NCBI GenBank assembly: GCA_002699025.1
Contig: PABA01000092.1
Location: forward strand, 1 to 54,571
Reading direction: 5' to 3'
DNA from: Sandaracinus sp.
GTDB taxonomy: Bacteria; Myxococcota_A; Polyangia; Polyangiales; Houyiibacteriaceae
DNA: 54,571 nt
The number at the start of each line of letters is the position of its first letter. The stretch's first letter is position 1. This document shows positions 17,162 to 23,905 of this stretch, in pieces. Under the pieces are notes generated by a model that was not told the DNA's origin, searched no databases, and saw only the letters and a list, made by a program, of their open reading frames with translations. The position numbers were made by a program, and so were the translations under genes.

Positions 17162-17440
17162 TCACTCGGGCGCGTCCGAGGACGTGCTGGACCTCGGCGA
17201 CGATGGCCGTGCGCTCTTGTCTCCCGCGGTGCGGCTGGGACCGCTCAGTTGCGCCTGGCGGCTCGCATCAGTGCGCGAAGCGCCGCGTGACCGGTGATAG
17301 GCCGGGTGCTTGGGATTCAGCTGATTGGCGCGATTGTCGCGCGCCGCCTTCGAACGAGATTTGGTCAATTCCTGCTCCAAGATTCGTCGCCATCTCGGAC
17401 CGTCATCCCCTCCGTGGGTCTCGGAGGTCGCCTGGAGCAC
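17162..17440 (-). CDS. Small hypothetical basic protein
   Basis: An open frame of 92 codons starting with GTG at 17440; no good ribosome-binding site was seen, so the start is uncertain. The middle reads like natural protein, with a basic stretch ending NRANQLNPKHPAYHRSRG. Asn-Pro-x-x-x-x-Tyr-x-x-Ser-Arg-Gly segments of this kind are familiar to me from short uncharacterised bacterial proteins, but I cannot name a family. The C-terminal 40 residues are Ser/Arg-rich and may be degenerate. A strong hairpin directly after the stop supports a real transcription unit. Function unknown. Confidence 0.42.
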   Translation of the reverse strand: MLQATSETHGGDDGPRWRRILEQELTKSRSKAARDNRANQLNPKHPAYHRSRGASRTDASRQAQLSGPSRTAGDKSARPSSPRSSTSSDAPE

Positions 17441-17837
17441 GGGCGTGCGCGGAAGCGCAGAAGAGGTCAGAGGTGGCGGTTACGGGTCTTCTCCGGCGGG
17501 GGTACGTCCTCACTGGGGCACCGGTGGGTGCGCCATCGTCCCGGACCCGAATCGAGACACGAAGAGGGGTAACCCCGCTCAGTCAGTAGGACGGCCGAAT
17601 CCGTGGTTGTCAAGGCCGCCGTCGAAAGCGCTGCGGGGGGCGAGACCGGGGGGCCGACGCCGAGGAACCGCTCGACGCATCCTCGGCGGGTGACACGTCG
17701 GGGGCGCCAGGCTCGCACAGGGGTCGTTTCGCCGGGACGCGTCAGAAGACCGCCTTTCTTCCCTATAAGCGCGTGAGGCGCCACTGCCTCCTGCGGGCAT
17801 CCGCGCGCTGTTTCACCGAGAGAAGGAGAACTCACTC
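17441..17837. other. Intergenic, no gene seen
   Basis: About 400 bp. I see nothing coding. The right end (17760-17837) should be the leader of the small membrane peptide gene. Confidence 0.4.
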
Positions 17838-17981
17838 ATGTCCAATTCACTGTCTAATCAGGAGTCCAAGAAGAGCCTCGTTCAGACGATCACGCACGAC
17901 GACGGGGTCCAGCGGGCGGCCGCTGGTGTCGTGGTGGCGGCCATCGTGGCCGTGACCAAGGCGGTGGTCTTCAAGAGCTGA
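17838..17981 (+). CDS. Small membrane peptide (47 aa)
   Basis: ATG at 17838 with AAGGAG about 8 nt upstream encodes 47 residues ending in TGA at 17981. The first 20 residues are polar (MSNSLSNQESKKSLVQTITH). Residues about 27-45 form a single hydrophobic helix (AAAGVVVAAIVAVTKAVVF) ending KS. This is the layout of a small single-pass membrane protein. No family recognised. It stands at the head of a run of plus-strand genes typical of a mobile element; a weak hairpin (18005-18034) separates it from the next gene. Confidence 0.65.
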   Translation: MSNSLSNQESKKSLVQTITHDDGVQRAAAGVVVAAIVAVTKAVVFKS

Positions 17982-18004
17982 AGCCACTCCCAGGACCAAG
18001 GCGG

Positions 18005-18034
18005 CGCCCCGGCTTCTTCACGGAGGTCGGGGCG
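18005..18034 (+). terminator. Weak stem-loop after the 47 aa gene
   Basis: CGCCCCG (18005-18011) pairs with CGGGGCG (18028-18034) around a 16-nt loop. There is no T run. It may be an attenuator or a weak terminator between the small membrane gene and the next genes. Confidence 0.3.
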
Positions 18035-18066
18035 TCGTGCGTCCGTCACCAGGAAGGTCAGAACAT

Positions 18067-18426
18067 ATGAACGATCCCCTACCCAGAGAGACGATGCGTA
18101 GCCTCGGGCTACTGCTCGTCGTCACCGCCGAGACCGCGCGGCAAGGCGCCCGGAAGACCTGGCGCCAGCTTCGCGGAGTCCTCGAGCCGCCCGACGACCT
18201 GAAGGTCGTCTCGAGCGAAGGCCATGCGTACACGGGCCTCCTGCTCATCGAGAACAGCCGTGTGCGAGCTGGGCTCGTGATGCGGACCGGCACGGCGTCG
18301 AGGTCGGCGCCCTCGCTCACCGAGCAGCTTTCTCCGAGCCGCGCGCGCTGGTCCGTCGAAGAAGAGGAGGACGACTGCCGGCTGCCGGGGTGGTCCGAAG
18401 ATCCGAGGGGAGGTCGGACATGGTGA
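18067..18426 (+). CDS. Hypothetical protein (119 aa)
   Basis: Starts at ATG 18067 (GAAGG about 10 nt upstream); upstream in-frame codons look non-coding. Residues 12-22 are hydrophobic (LGLLLVVTAET). A central part (residues 33-72) reads as a small beta domain (LKVVSSEGHAYTGLLLIENSRVRAGLVMR). The last 45 residues are acidic and polar. No family recognised. Its stop overlaps the next start (ATGGTGA), so the two genes are coupled and probably belong to the same element as the radC-like gene. Confidence 0.55.
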   Translation: MNDPLPRETMRSLGLLLVVTAETARQGARKTWRQLRGVLEPPDDLKVVSSEGHAYTGLLLIENSRVRAGLVMRTGTASRSAPSLTEQLSPSRARWSVEEEEDDCRLPGWSEDPRGGRTW

Positions 18427-19088
18427 CCGCATCCAGCCTCCAGCGCCTGGCGCGTCTCCACAGACGCGGCGTCGACGGCGCAGGCTCTTCTCTCATCGAG
18501 CTCGCCCGGGACCGCCCCGGTGCTCTGGCGCAGGCGCTCGGCGTCGACCGGGCAGAGGTCGACTCGCTCGCAACCGCCGACGGGGTCGCCGAGCTCGTTC
18601 GGAGCTCTCGGTCGCGCCGCCGAACCCGCGGCCGACACGATCGCCTCACCGAAGCCCGGCGGCTGGCTCTCGAGCTGGGTCGCCAAGCGACGATGGGGGA
18701 GGGCGGCGCTCAGCTGTCGCCGAACCTCCTGGGCAAGGTGGCGGCGAAGCGGCTCGACGCGACGCTGCTCTTCCTCGGGCCTCACCTCGAGCGAGGCCTG
18801 GACCTCGCTCTGCTCTACCGGGCGTTCAAGGCCTGCCGCACCGCGGAGGTGGTCCGGGCGCTCGTGTCACCCTGTGAGCTGCGCCTCGACTACCGGACGG
18901 CGGTCGGCAGAGGTCACTACCGCTTCGTACTCCAGCCGGCGTTGCCACGGGACGATGTGGTGGAGGTTCCTCTCCGGCCGCCTCCGGAGGAGCACCTCGT
19001 CGAGGTGCCTCCTCCGCATGAGGAAGAGCTCATCGGGACGCGTTCGTTCCTCGACCACGTCATCGATGCCTTCGGGAGGGTGGCGTGA
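18420..19088 (+). CDS. Hypothetical protein (222 aa)
   Basis: Starts at ATG 18420, inside the end of the preceding gene (GGAGG 6 nt upstream). Mostly helical, rich in Arg, Leu and Glu. Residues about 25-60 could form a small helix-turn-helix-like unit (PGALAQALGVDRAEVDSL), and the C-terminal third is Pro/Glu-rich (EVPLRPPPEEHLVEVPPP). No family recognised. Its stop overlaps the GTG of the RadC-like gene (GTGA), indicating an operon. It may be a DNA-binding or adaptor protein of the element, which is only a guess from the context. Confidence 0.65.
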   Translation: MVTASSLQRLARLHRRGVDGAGSSLIELARDRPGALAQALGVDRAEVDSLATADGVAELVRSSRSRRRTRGRHDRLTEARRLALELGRQATMGEGGAQLSPNLLGKVAAKRLDATLLFLGPHLERGLDLALLYRAFKACRTAEVVRALVSPCELRLDYRTAVGRGHYRFVLQPALPRDDVVEVPLRPPPEEHLVEVPPPHEEELIGTRSFLDHVIDAFGRVA

Positions 19089-19657
19089 CGCGTATCGACG
19101 AGCTCGTCGCCACCATCCTGCCGCGGAGCAAGCTGCCTCGTCGGCTTCGCCCTTCGCAGCTGCTCGATGAAGCGGTGGAGCCGCCGAAGAGCATCGCGCC
19201 CAAGGTCCGCGCCCTGCGCGAGCTGGTGCGTTGTGGCGCGGTGTCGGAGCCCCTCACGGGACGCGTGGCGTCGAGCAGCGACGTGGCTGCGTACTTCGTG
19301 CCGAGGCTCGGCGCCGACACCATCGAGTCGCTCTGGGTCGTCGGCCTGGACGCCCGCCATCAGGTTCGCGTCACGCGACAGGTCGCTCGAGGCGGTCCGT
19401 CGCACTGCATGGCGGCACCGGGCGACATCCTGAGGGTGCTCGTCCTCAACGCCTGTCCCGCGGGGATCATGCTGCACAACCACCCATCGGGCGACGTGCA
19501 GCCCTCGCCGGAGGACGTGGCGCTCACCCGGAAGACGCGCACTGGGGCACGGCTCTTGGGCCTCGACCTCTTGGACCACGTGATCGTCGGCGGGGGGAGC
19601 TGGTTCAGCTTCCTCGACGCCGGTCTTCTCGAGGCGCCACTCCGCCAGAGCGCGTAG
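19085..19657 (+). CDS. RadC-like JAB/MPN domain protein
   Basis: A protein of 190 residues starting with GTG 19085, overlapping the previous stop. The C-terminal 120 residues carry the RadC/JAB metal-binding signature: ESLWVVGLDARHQV, then LHNHPSGDVQPSPEDVALT (His-x-His and the downstream Asp, zinc ligands) and LLGLDLLDHVIVGGG. The N-terminal helix-hairpin-helix domain of full RadC is replaced by about 60 other residues. Such proteins are common on plasmids, prophages and integrative elements; the exact biochemical role is not settled. A strong hairpin follows the gene. Confidence 0.88.
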   Translation: MTRIDELVATILPRSKLPRRLRPSQLLDEAVEPPKSIAPKVRALRELVRCGAVSEPLTGRVASSSDVAAYFVPRLGADTIESLWVVGLDARHQVRVTRQVARGGPSHCMAAPGDILRVLVLNACPAGIMLHNHPSGDVQPSPEDVALTRKTRTGARLLGLDLLDHVIVGGGSWFSFLDAGLLEAPLRQSA

Positions 19658-19679
19658 CCTCCGACCCTTTTCGCGAGGC

Positions 19680-19718
19680 GAAGGCCCCGGCATGCCACTT
19701 CGGTGTGTCGGGGCCTTC
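19680..19718 (+). terminator. Stem-loop after the radC-like gene
   Basis: GAAGGCCCCG (19680-19689) pairs perfectly with CGGGGCCTTC (19709-19718) around a 19-nt loop, 23 nt past the stop codon, followed by GTCGTTCTCC with few T residues. Probable terminator. Confidence 0.5.
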
Positions 19719-19753
19719 GTCGTTCTCCCAACCCCCAACCCCCAACCCACACC

Positions 19754-20071
19754 ATGGAACACGACGAACAAGCCCTGATCATCCGCATCCCGCTCAAGCT
19801 CCTGCGCGAGCTGGCGGGCGCCGAGCCCACCGGCGCGGCGTCAACCGAACAGACGCGCGGTCGCGACCCCGACGAACGCCTCTGGTCCTCCGCGCAGAAG
19901 AGGCTCCTCTACCGACTCCTCCAGCGACGCGGCCACCACGGGCAGATGGCCCGGCGCTATCTGGAGGACGCTCTCGGTCTCGCCCCCGGCGAGGCACCGA
20001 CCATGCGCGCGGCGAGTCGCCTCATCGACGAGCTCCAGGCGGGCGAAGGGGGTGGGCGTGGAGCTGCCTGA
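19754..20071 (+). CDS. Hypothetical protein (105 aa), coupled to the nuclease gene
   Basis: Starts at ATG 19754; upstream in-frame codons lie in a C-rich run (repeats of CCCAACC) that looks like untranslated leader. Sequence MEHDEQALIIRIPLKLLREL suggests an initial strand and helix. Residues 45-75 are strongly basic and helical (SAQKRLLYRLLQRRGHHGQ), and the tail is Gly-rich. Possibly nucleic-acid binding. It overlaps the nuclease gene by about 14 nt, suggesting joint function in the element's DNA metabolism. No family recognised. Confidence 0.6.
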   Translation: MEHDEQALIIRIPLKLLRELAGAEPTGAASTEQTRGRDPDERLWSSAQKRLLYRLLQRRGHHGQMARRYLEDALGLAPGEAPTMRAASRLIDELQAGEGGGRGAA

Positions 20072-20831
20072 GCATACGAGCGCTTCGCAGCTGAACACCT
20101 ACGCGAGCTGCCCGCGCAAGTATTCCCTCCGCTACCTCGAGAAGACGCCCCCCGAAGACCGGAGCCCAAGCCTCGTGCTGGGCTCGGTCGTGCACTCGGC
20201 CATCGGCTGGTTCTTCGAGGCGAAGATCACCGGCGAAAGCCCCGCTCCCGTGGACGCGGCCGAGCTCGCTCGCGCCGACTTCGCGGCCGAGGTCGACGGC
20301 CCGCCGATACGTTGGGGGCGCTGGACGCCCGCCGACCTGCTCGACCACGCCATGCGTCTCGTCAGCTTCTTCCTCGAGCAGCGCGGTGACCTTCCTGTCG
20401 AGGACGTCGAGCAGCGCTTCACCGTCGACCTGACGCACCCGACCACGGGAGAACCGCTCCCGAGGCCGCTGCTGGGCTACTTCGACCTGCGGCTGCAAGG
20501 CGGCCGACTCGTCGAGCTGAAGACCAGCCGCAGCGGGTACAAGCCCGCCGACCTCGCCGGCAACCTCCAGTTCGGCGCGTACGCGGCGGCCATCGAAGCA
20601 CTCGACCTCGAGAGCCTCGACGTGCTGGTGCTCGTAAAGTCCCGCTCGCCGCGCCTACAGGAGCTCCAGGTGAAGCCGAGCCCGACGCGAGTGCGCTGGT
20701 TCCTCGACGCCGCGCTCGCCATCGAGCGCGCCATCGCCGCGGGTCACTTCCCGCCCGCCCCGAGCTGGGCGTGCAAGACGTGCGAGTACCGAAGCCGCTG
20801 CCTCGGTCACGTCGTGCAGAGCGCAGCCTGA
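20058..20831 (+). CDS. Cas4/RecB-like PD-(D/E)XK nuclease with iron-sulfur cysteines
   Basis: About 257 residues; GTG 20058 chosen over GTG 20052 because AGGGGG then has normal spacing. Motifs of the RecB/Cas4 nuclease family in order: SASQLNTYASCPRKYSLRYL (first Cys), GSVVHSAIGWFFE (motif I His), LLGYFDLRLQGG (motif II Asp), LVELKTSRSG (motif III Glu-x-Lys), QFGAYAAAI (QxxxY), and a C-terminal CKTCEYRSRCLG that with the first Cys would hold a 4Fe-4S cluster. All catalytic residues are present, so the enzyme should be an active exonuclease or end-processing nuclease. It sits with the RadC-like gene and just before polymerase debris, as expected for plasmid or phage replication modules. Confidence 0.88.
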   Translation: MELPEHTSASQLNTYASCPRKYSLRYLEKTPPEDRSPSLVLGSVVHSAIGWFFEAKITGESPAPVDAAELARADFAAEVDGPPIRWGRWTPADLLDHAMRLVSFFLEQRGDLPVEDVEQRFTVDLTHPTTGEPLPRPLLGYFDLRLQGGRLVELKTSRSGYKPADLAGNLQFGAYAAAIEALDLESLDVLVLVKSRSPRLQELQVKPSPTRVRWFLDAALAIERAIAAGHFPPAPSWACKTCEYRSRCLGHVVQSAA

Positions 20832-20842
20832 CTACGACCGCA

Positions 20843-20885
20843 CCCCTTCGAGTCGGACCGCATACGTAGGTCTGGCTCGAAGGGG
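20843..20885 (+). terminator. Long stem-loop after the nuclease gene
   Basis: CCCCTTCGAG (20843-20852) pairs perfectly with CTCGAAGGGG (20876-20885). Inside, GGACC and GGTCT add further pairing around GCATACGTA. It lies 11 nt past the stop. No T run. Likely terminator or RNA-stabilising hairpin. Confidence 0.5.
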
Positions 20886-21073
20886 CGCGTGGTCGAGTAC
20901 GACAGAGCCGGTCGTCATTTCGCCGACTACGTAGGTGAATGCGTCCTAGGGAGAGCGCGTCGACGGATTCTCTGTACTCGCGTCGGCGAACCCCTGCGGT
21001 CACGCGCGCGCCGGAGGCTGTCTGGCGACCTGACGGAAGACGCCAAGCACACCATGAGGCCATATCGTTTCCC

Positions 21074-21337
21074 TCAGCCTCGCTTATGGATCCTGTGCCA
21101 ACGCTGCTCCGCAGCCTCGTGGTCTTCGAACCAATCAGGCACGTGATTGCCATCTGCTCCGAGCCGGAGCGGTGGGTTGCGGCTGAGGTCGCGGACGACG
21201 AGGGCCTCGGCCAACGCCATACGCTTCCCGTCCAGCCACATGGCCGCTCCATTGGCCCCGGCGAAGCAGCCTACGGGGGCTCGCCCACCGCTTTGCACAG
21301 ACCAGAGCCCATCGTACGCGCGCGAGTAGAGGTGCAT
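21074..21337 (-). CDS. Small hypothetical protein (87 aa)
   Basis: Minus-strand frame from ATG 21337 to TGA 21074. The protein reads naturally, with many aromatic residues (MHLYSRAYDGLWSVQ, GANGAAMWLDGKRMALAEAL, HVPDWFEDHEAAEQRWHRIH). AAAGGA lies directly before the ATG, closer than usual. No family recognised. It abuts, head to head, the polymerase remnant on the plus strand, so it may lie at a recombination junction. The plus-strand frames covering it look like shadows. Confidence 0.5.
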   Translation of the reverse strand: MHLYSRAYDGLWSVQSGGRAPVGCFAGANGAAMWLDGKRMALAEALVVRDLSRNPPLRLGADGNHVPDWFEDHEAAEQRWHRIHKRG

Positions 21338-21359
21338 GTCCTTTCGTGTTAGCGCGCGA

Positions 21360-21629
21360 CCTCAGCAGCGGCTGAACTCACCCATCCAGATGCTCGCGGC
21401 AAACGGGTTCAAGGTGGCTCTCGTGGCGTTGCCTGGTGCCCTGGCGCGTCACCGAGCGCGCCTACTGCTGCCGGTCCACGACGAGGTCGTCCTCGAGTGC
21501 CACTTGACGGAGGTCGAGGAAGTCCAGGAGGTCATCGAGCGGGTCATGTAGGATTCGATGGCCAAGACCGTGCAGTCGACCCTGCCTTTCCCCGTCGATG
21601 TCTCGAGCGGAGGAGACTGGTCAGAGGCG
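21360..21629 (+). pseudogene. C-terminal remnant of a family A DNA polymerase
   Basis: The plus-strand frame reads QRLNSPIQMLAANGFKVALV, then LLLPVHDEVVLECHL, which is motif C of DNA polymerase I (His-Asp-Glu). An in-frame TAG (21549-21551) interrupts it; the same frame then continues DSMAKTVQSTLPFPVDVSSG and DWSEA, the expected tail of phage/plasmid polymerases of this kind. The palm and finger domains upstream are missing: a stop codon and unrelated DNA lie directly before. So this is a dead fragment of about 90 codons. The N-terminal part of a similar polymerase is at 53463-54488. Confidence 0.8.
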
Positions 21630-21758
21630 GGTGAGCTTTGGGGGATCGTGAGAGTGTCCGAGCGTGCGAGGGGGGTGGTCGGTGCCCGCGAGGCCGTGGT
21701 CCAAAGGGCTCAGGAGCAGAAGATAGACATGGGCGACCATGTCTGTACCATCCGGCAC

Positions 21759-22286
21759 ATGACCACGGAATCGACGATGAGGGCCCTCTCAGTGCGCTGG
21801 CAGCGTTGTTCGTTGGAGGAGGGTCTGAAGCTGGATGGAGAGGAGGACTACGGTCTCTACCAGATCCATGGCTACCACCCGGTATACGGGAGCGATACGG
21901 CTTGCTTGCTCTACGTCGGCAAGGCAGCGGCTCAGACTTTCGCCGCACGGCTGCAACAGCATATGCAAGCGTGGCTCGAGATCGAAAGTGGGCTTCACCC
22001 TGGATTGTTCTCCATCAGGGTGGGTCGAGTGGAGGGGTATCGGGACCCTGGAGGGCCCGAAAAGGCACGCTGGAGCGATTGGACCCTTTGCGTCGACCAC
22101 GCAGAGAAGCTGACAATCTGGTTCAACGCGCCAGCCTACAACTCCATGAACATCGCCCACCCGCCCAACATCACCCTCGCAGACCGGGTGACAGTGCGGA
22201 ACCTAGGTGAGGACACCGGTGGCCTGCTCGGGCATTATTCGTGGCCGCCAGAAGCTGACCTCAGGCGCCGGGGAGACGAAGTCTGA
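21759..22286 (+). CDS. GIY-YIG-like domain protein
   Basis: About 175 residues from ATG 21759; the frame is open back to 21558, but that part is polymerase debris, so the start is uncertain (ATG 21729 is another option). Residues about 25-65 resemble a GIY-YIG nuclease core: DYGLYQIHGYHPVYGSD, then CLLYVGKAAAQTFAARLQQH (the Tyr-Val-Gly-Lys and Arg-x3-His pattern). The usual second half with a catalytic Glu is not obvious; VDHAEKLTIWFNAPAYNSMN follows, with an Asn near the end as in the family. It may be a degenerate or diverged nuclease. It ends convergently with the DUF932 gene. Confidence 0.6.
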   Translation: MTTESTMRALSVRWQRCSLEEGLKLDGEEDYGLYQIHGYHPVYGSDTACLLYVGKAAAQTFAARLQQHMQAWLEIESGLHPGLFSIRVGRVEGYRDPGGPEKARWSDWTLCVDHAEKLTIWFNAPAYNSMNIAHPPNITLADRVTVRNLGEDTGGLLGHYSWPPEADLRRRGDEV

Positions 22287-22377
22287 GAAGAGCTGTCTTC
22301 CGTGAGCGTTCGCCGTCTGGCTCCGAGAATCTGAGTGTCCTGCTGGCCGCATCGCTCCCACCTCGGTCGGAGCAAAA

Positions 22378-22399
22378 AGGAACCGCCGGGGCGGTTCCT
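22378..22399 (-). terminator. Intrinsic terminator of the DUF932 gene
   Basis: AGGAACCGCC (22378-22387) pairs perfectly with GGCGGTTCCT (22390-22399). On the minus strand the hairpin is followed by TTTTT (complement of AAAAA at 22374-22378). It lies just 6 nt past the stop at 22405. A textbook Rho-independent terminator. Confidence 0.85.
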
Positions 22400-22404
22400 G
22401 CTCG

Positions 22405-23538
22405 TCACGCTGCGGTGCGGCCGACGAGGTATCGGTGAGCTGTCTCCTCGAGCCCGAGGCGTGGGGCGGTCCTCCGCTCACGGGCAGTGGCGGTGATCGC
22501 GTTGGCGACGTCGAAGGCGGTGGTCTTCGCGTCTCTGAGGAGCGCTTCGAGGGGCTTGGCGGAGTTGTCGGTGAGGAGGAGGCCCTGTTCGCGGGCCAGG
22601 GTCTCGCCGACTCCTCGTGCTTCGGGGGCGCTCATGCCGAGTCCTCGTAGGGCTTCGATCTCATCCAAGGCGGAGTCGATGAAGACGTCCACGGCACGCT
22701 GCCAGCGCTCGATGTCTCCCCGAGCCTCCGCGAAGGCCACGGGGATGGCGTCGCGTAGCTGGTCGTGCAGTCGAGCCGGATCGCCGATGTGTCGGAGTCG
22801 GACGGCGCCCTCGCTGCGCCAGGCGCGCATACCGTTGGTGCACACGAGCCGGTAGGTGACGGGGATCACCTGGACGCTTCGGAGGCCGAGCTCGCTGTTG
22901 CCGATGTCGATGCCGTGCTCGATGACGTCGCCGACCTTCACTGCCTTCCCCTCCGAGGGGAGCGTGATGCGGAGGAGGGTGTGCGGCCCGGTGCCGATCG
23001 ACCGGACCATCGCGTCGCGGCGGTAGCCGGTTCGGTCCAGGCAGTCGGCGACCATGTCGAGGAGCGAGACGTCGTCGGCCGCCGCGTACCGTTCGCTGAG
23101 GACCGCGCGTACCTCGCTGCCAGCGAGGCGCAGCAGGGCGGGAGCCTCGCTTCGGCTGAGAGCCCAGTTGAGGTTCGCCATCTGCAGCTTGGCCGGGAGC
23201 GAGCGAAGGTACGGCGCCGGGGCACTCAGCCTCGAGCAGAGCTGGGAGAAGGCGAGCTCGCGCAGGGGGAGCGGCTCTCCGGGGTCGCGGCCCCGAAAGG
23301 GCACGCGCACGAGCTCCATCGTGCTCTGATCAGTGGAGCCGAAGGCCCAGGTTCGGAGGTCGGTCGCGACCAGGTCGTCGCGCTCGCCATCAGCTCGGTG
23401 GGCGTCGAGGACGCGGTCGGCGGCCTCGTCGAACGGGATGGGGGTCGAGAAGCTGTGCCAGCGCTCCGGCTGGTCGGGTAGGGGACGCAGGGGCGCGAGC
23501 GCGATCACGCGCCGCTGGGCGGGGGCGGATGCAGTCAT
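22405..23538 (-). CDS. DUF932 (phage/plasmid-like) protein
   Basis: A protein of 377 residues from ATG 23538, chosen because GAGGAGG lies 6 nt upstream; the frame is open further upstream but reads as Ser/Arg-rich noise. The central part matches the DUF932/TIGR03299 style: LRITLPSEGKAVKVGDVIEHGIDIGNSELGLRSVQVIPVTYRLVCTNGM, where a run of beta strands ends in the conserved C-T-N-G-M/L. A helical C-terminus with an arm of charged residues follows. The family is widespread on plasmids and phages; its molecular role is unclear. Own promoter and terminator are likely, so it is not part of the BREX operon. Confidence 0.8.
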   Translation of the reverse strand: MTASAPAQRRVIALAPLRPLPDQPERWHSFSTPIPFDEAADRVLDAHRADGERDDLVATDLRTWAFGSTDQSTMELVRVPFRGRDPGEPLPLRELAFSQLCSRLSAPAPYLRSLPAKLQMANLNWALSRSEAPALLRLAGSEVRAVLSERYAAADDVSLLDMVADCLDRTGYRRDAMVRSIGTGPHTLLRITLPSEGKAVKVGDVIEHGIDIGNSELGLRSVQVIPVTYRLVCTNGMRAWRSEGAVRLRHIGDPARLHDQLRDAIPVAFAEARGDIERWQRAVDVFIDSALDEIEALRGLGMSAPEARGVGETLAREQGLLLTDNSAKPLEALLRDAKTTAFDVANAITATARERRTAPRLGLEETAHRYLVGRTAA

Positions 23539-23905
23539 GGGTTCCTCCTCGGGGAGATGCTTGGAGGCGGACGTCGCCTCACGCGCTGATAGGGGGAACG
23601 GCTCCTCGTTTCGCAGTCGGCGCGGCGGAGCTCGTGTCGACATCACGAGTGCGACGGTGGCGATGACCTCCCGGGGCTCGCTGACCGGTCGAGCCTCGCG
23701 TGGCGCTTCGCGAGGAGCGGTCTCGTCCGCAGCGGCAGAGACCAGGGAAGTCTCGACCTGCCTCCGCGACGGGACCGAGAGCTTCATCGCCTGGACGCTC
23801 GAGGAGCTGCCCGACGCCATCGAGGCGACGGCGGATGCCGAGTGGGTCTCCATGGTGAGAGACCGCTACCTCGCCTTCCCCGAGGTCGACGAGGGACGAG
23901 TGGCG
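23539..23905. other. Intergenic, no gene seen
   Basis: 367 bp between two minus-strand genes. It must hold the promoter of the DUF932 gene. Both strands have open frames, but their products look like GC-rich noise. Confidence 0.4.

Noticed and set aside
20058-20831. Cas4 of a CRISPR-Cas system
   Set aside because: No cas1, cas2 or array is present; the neighbours (RadC-like, polymerase debris) fit a plasmid or phage module better.
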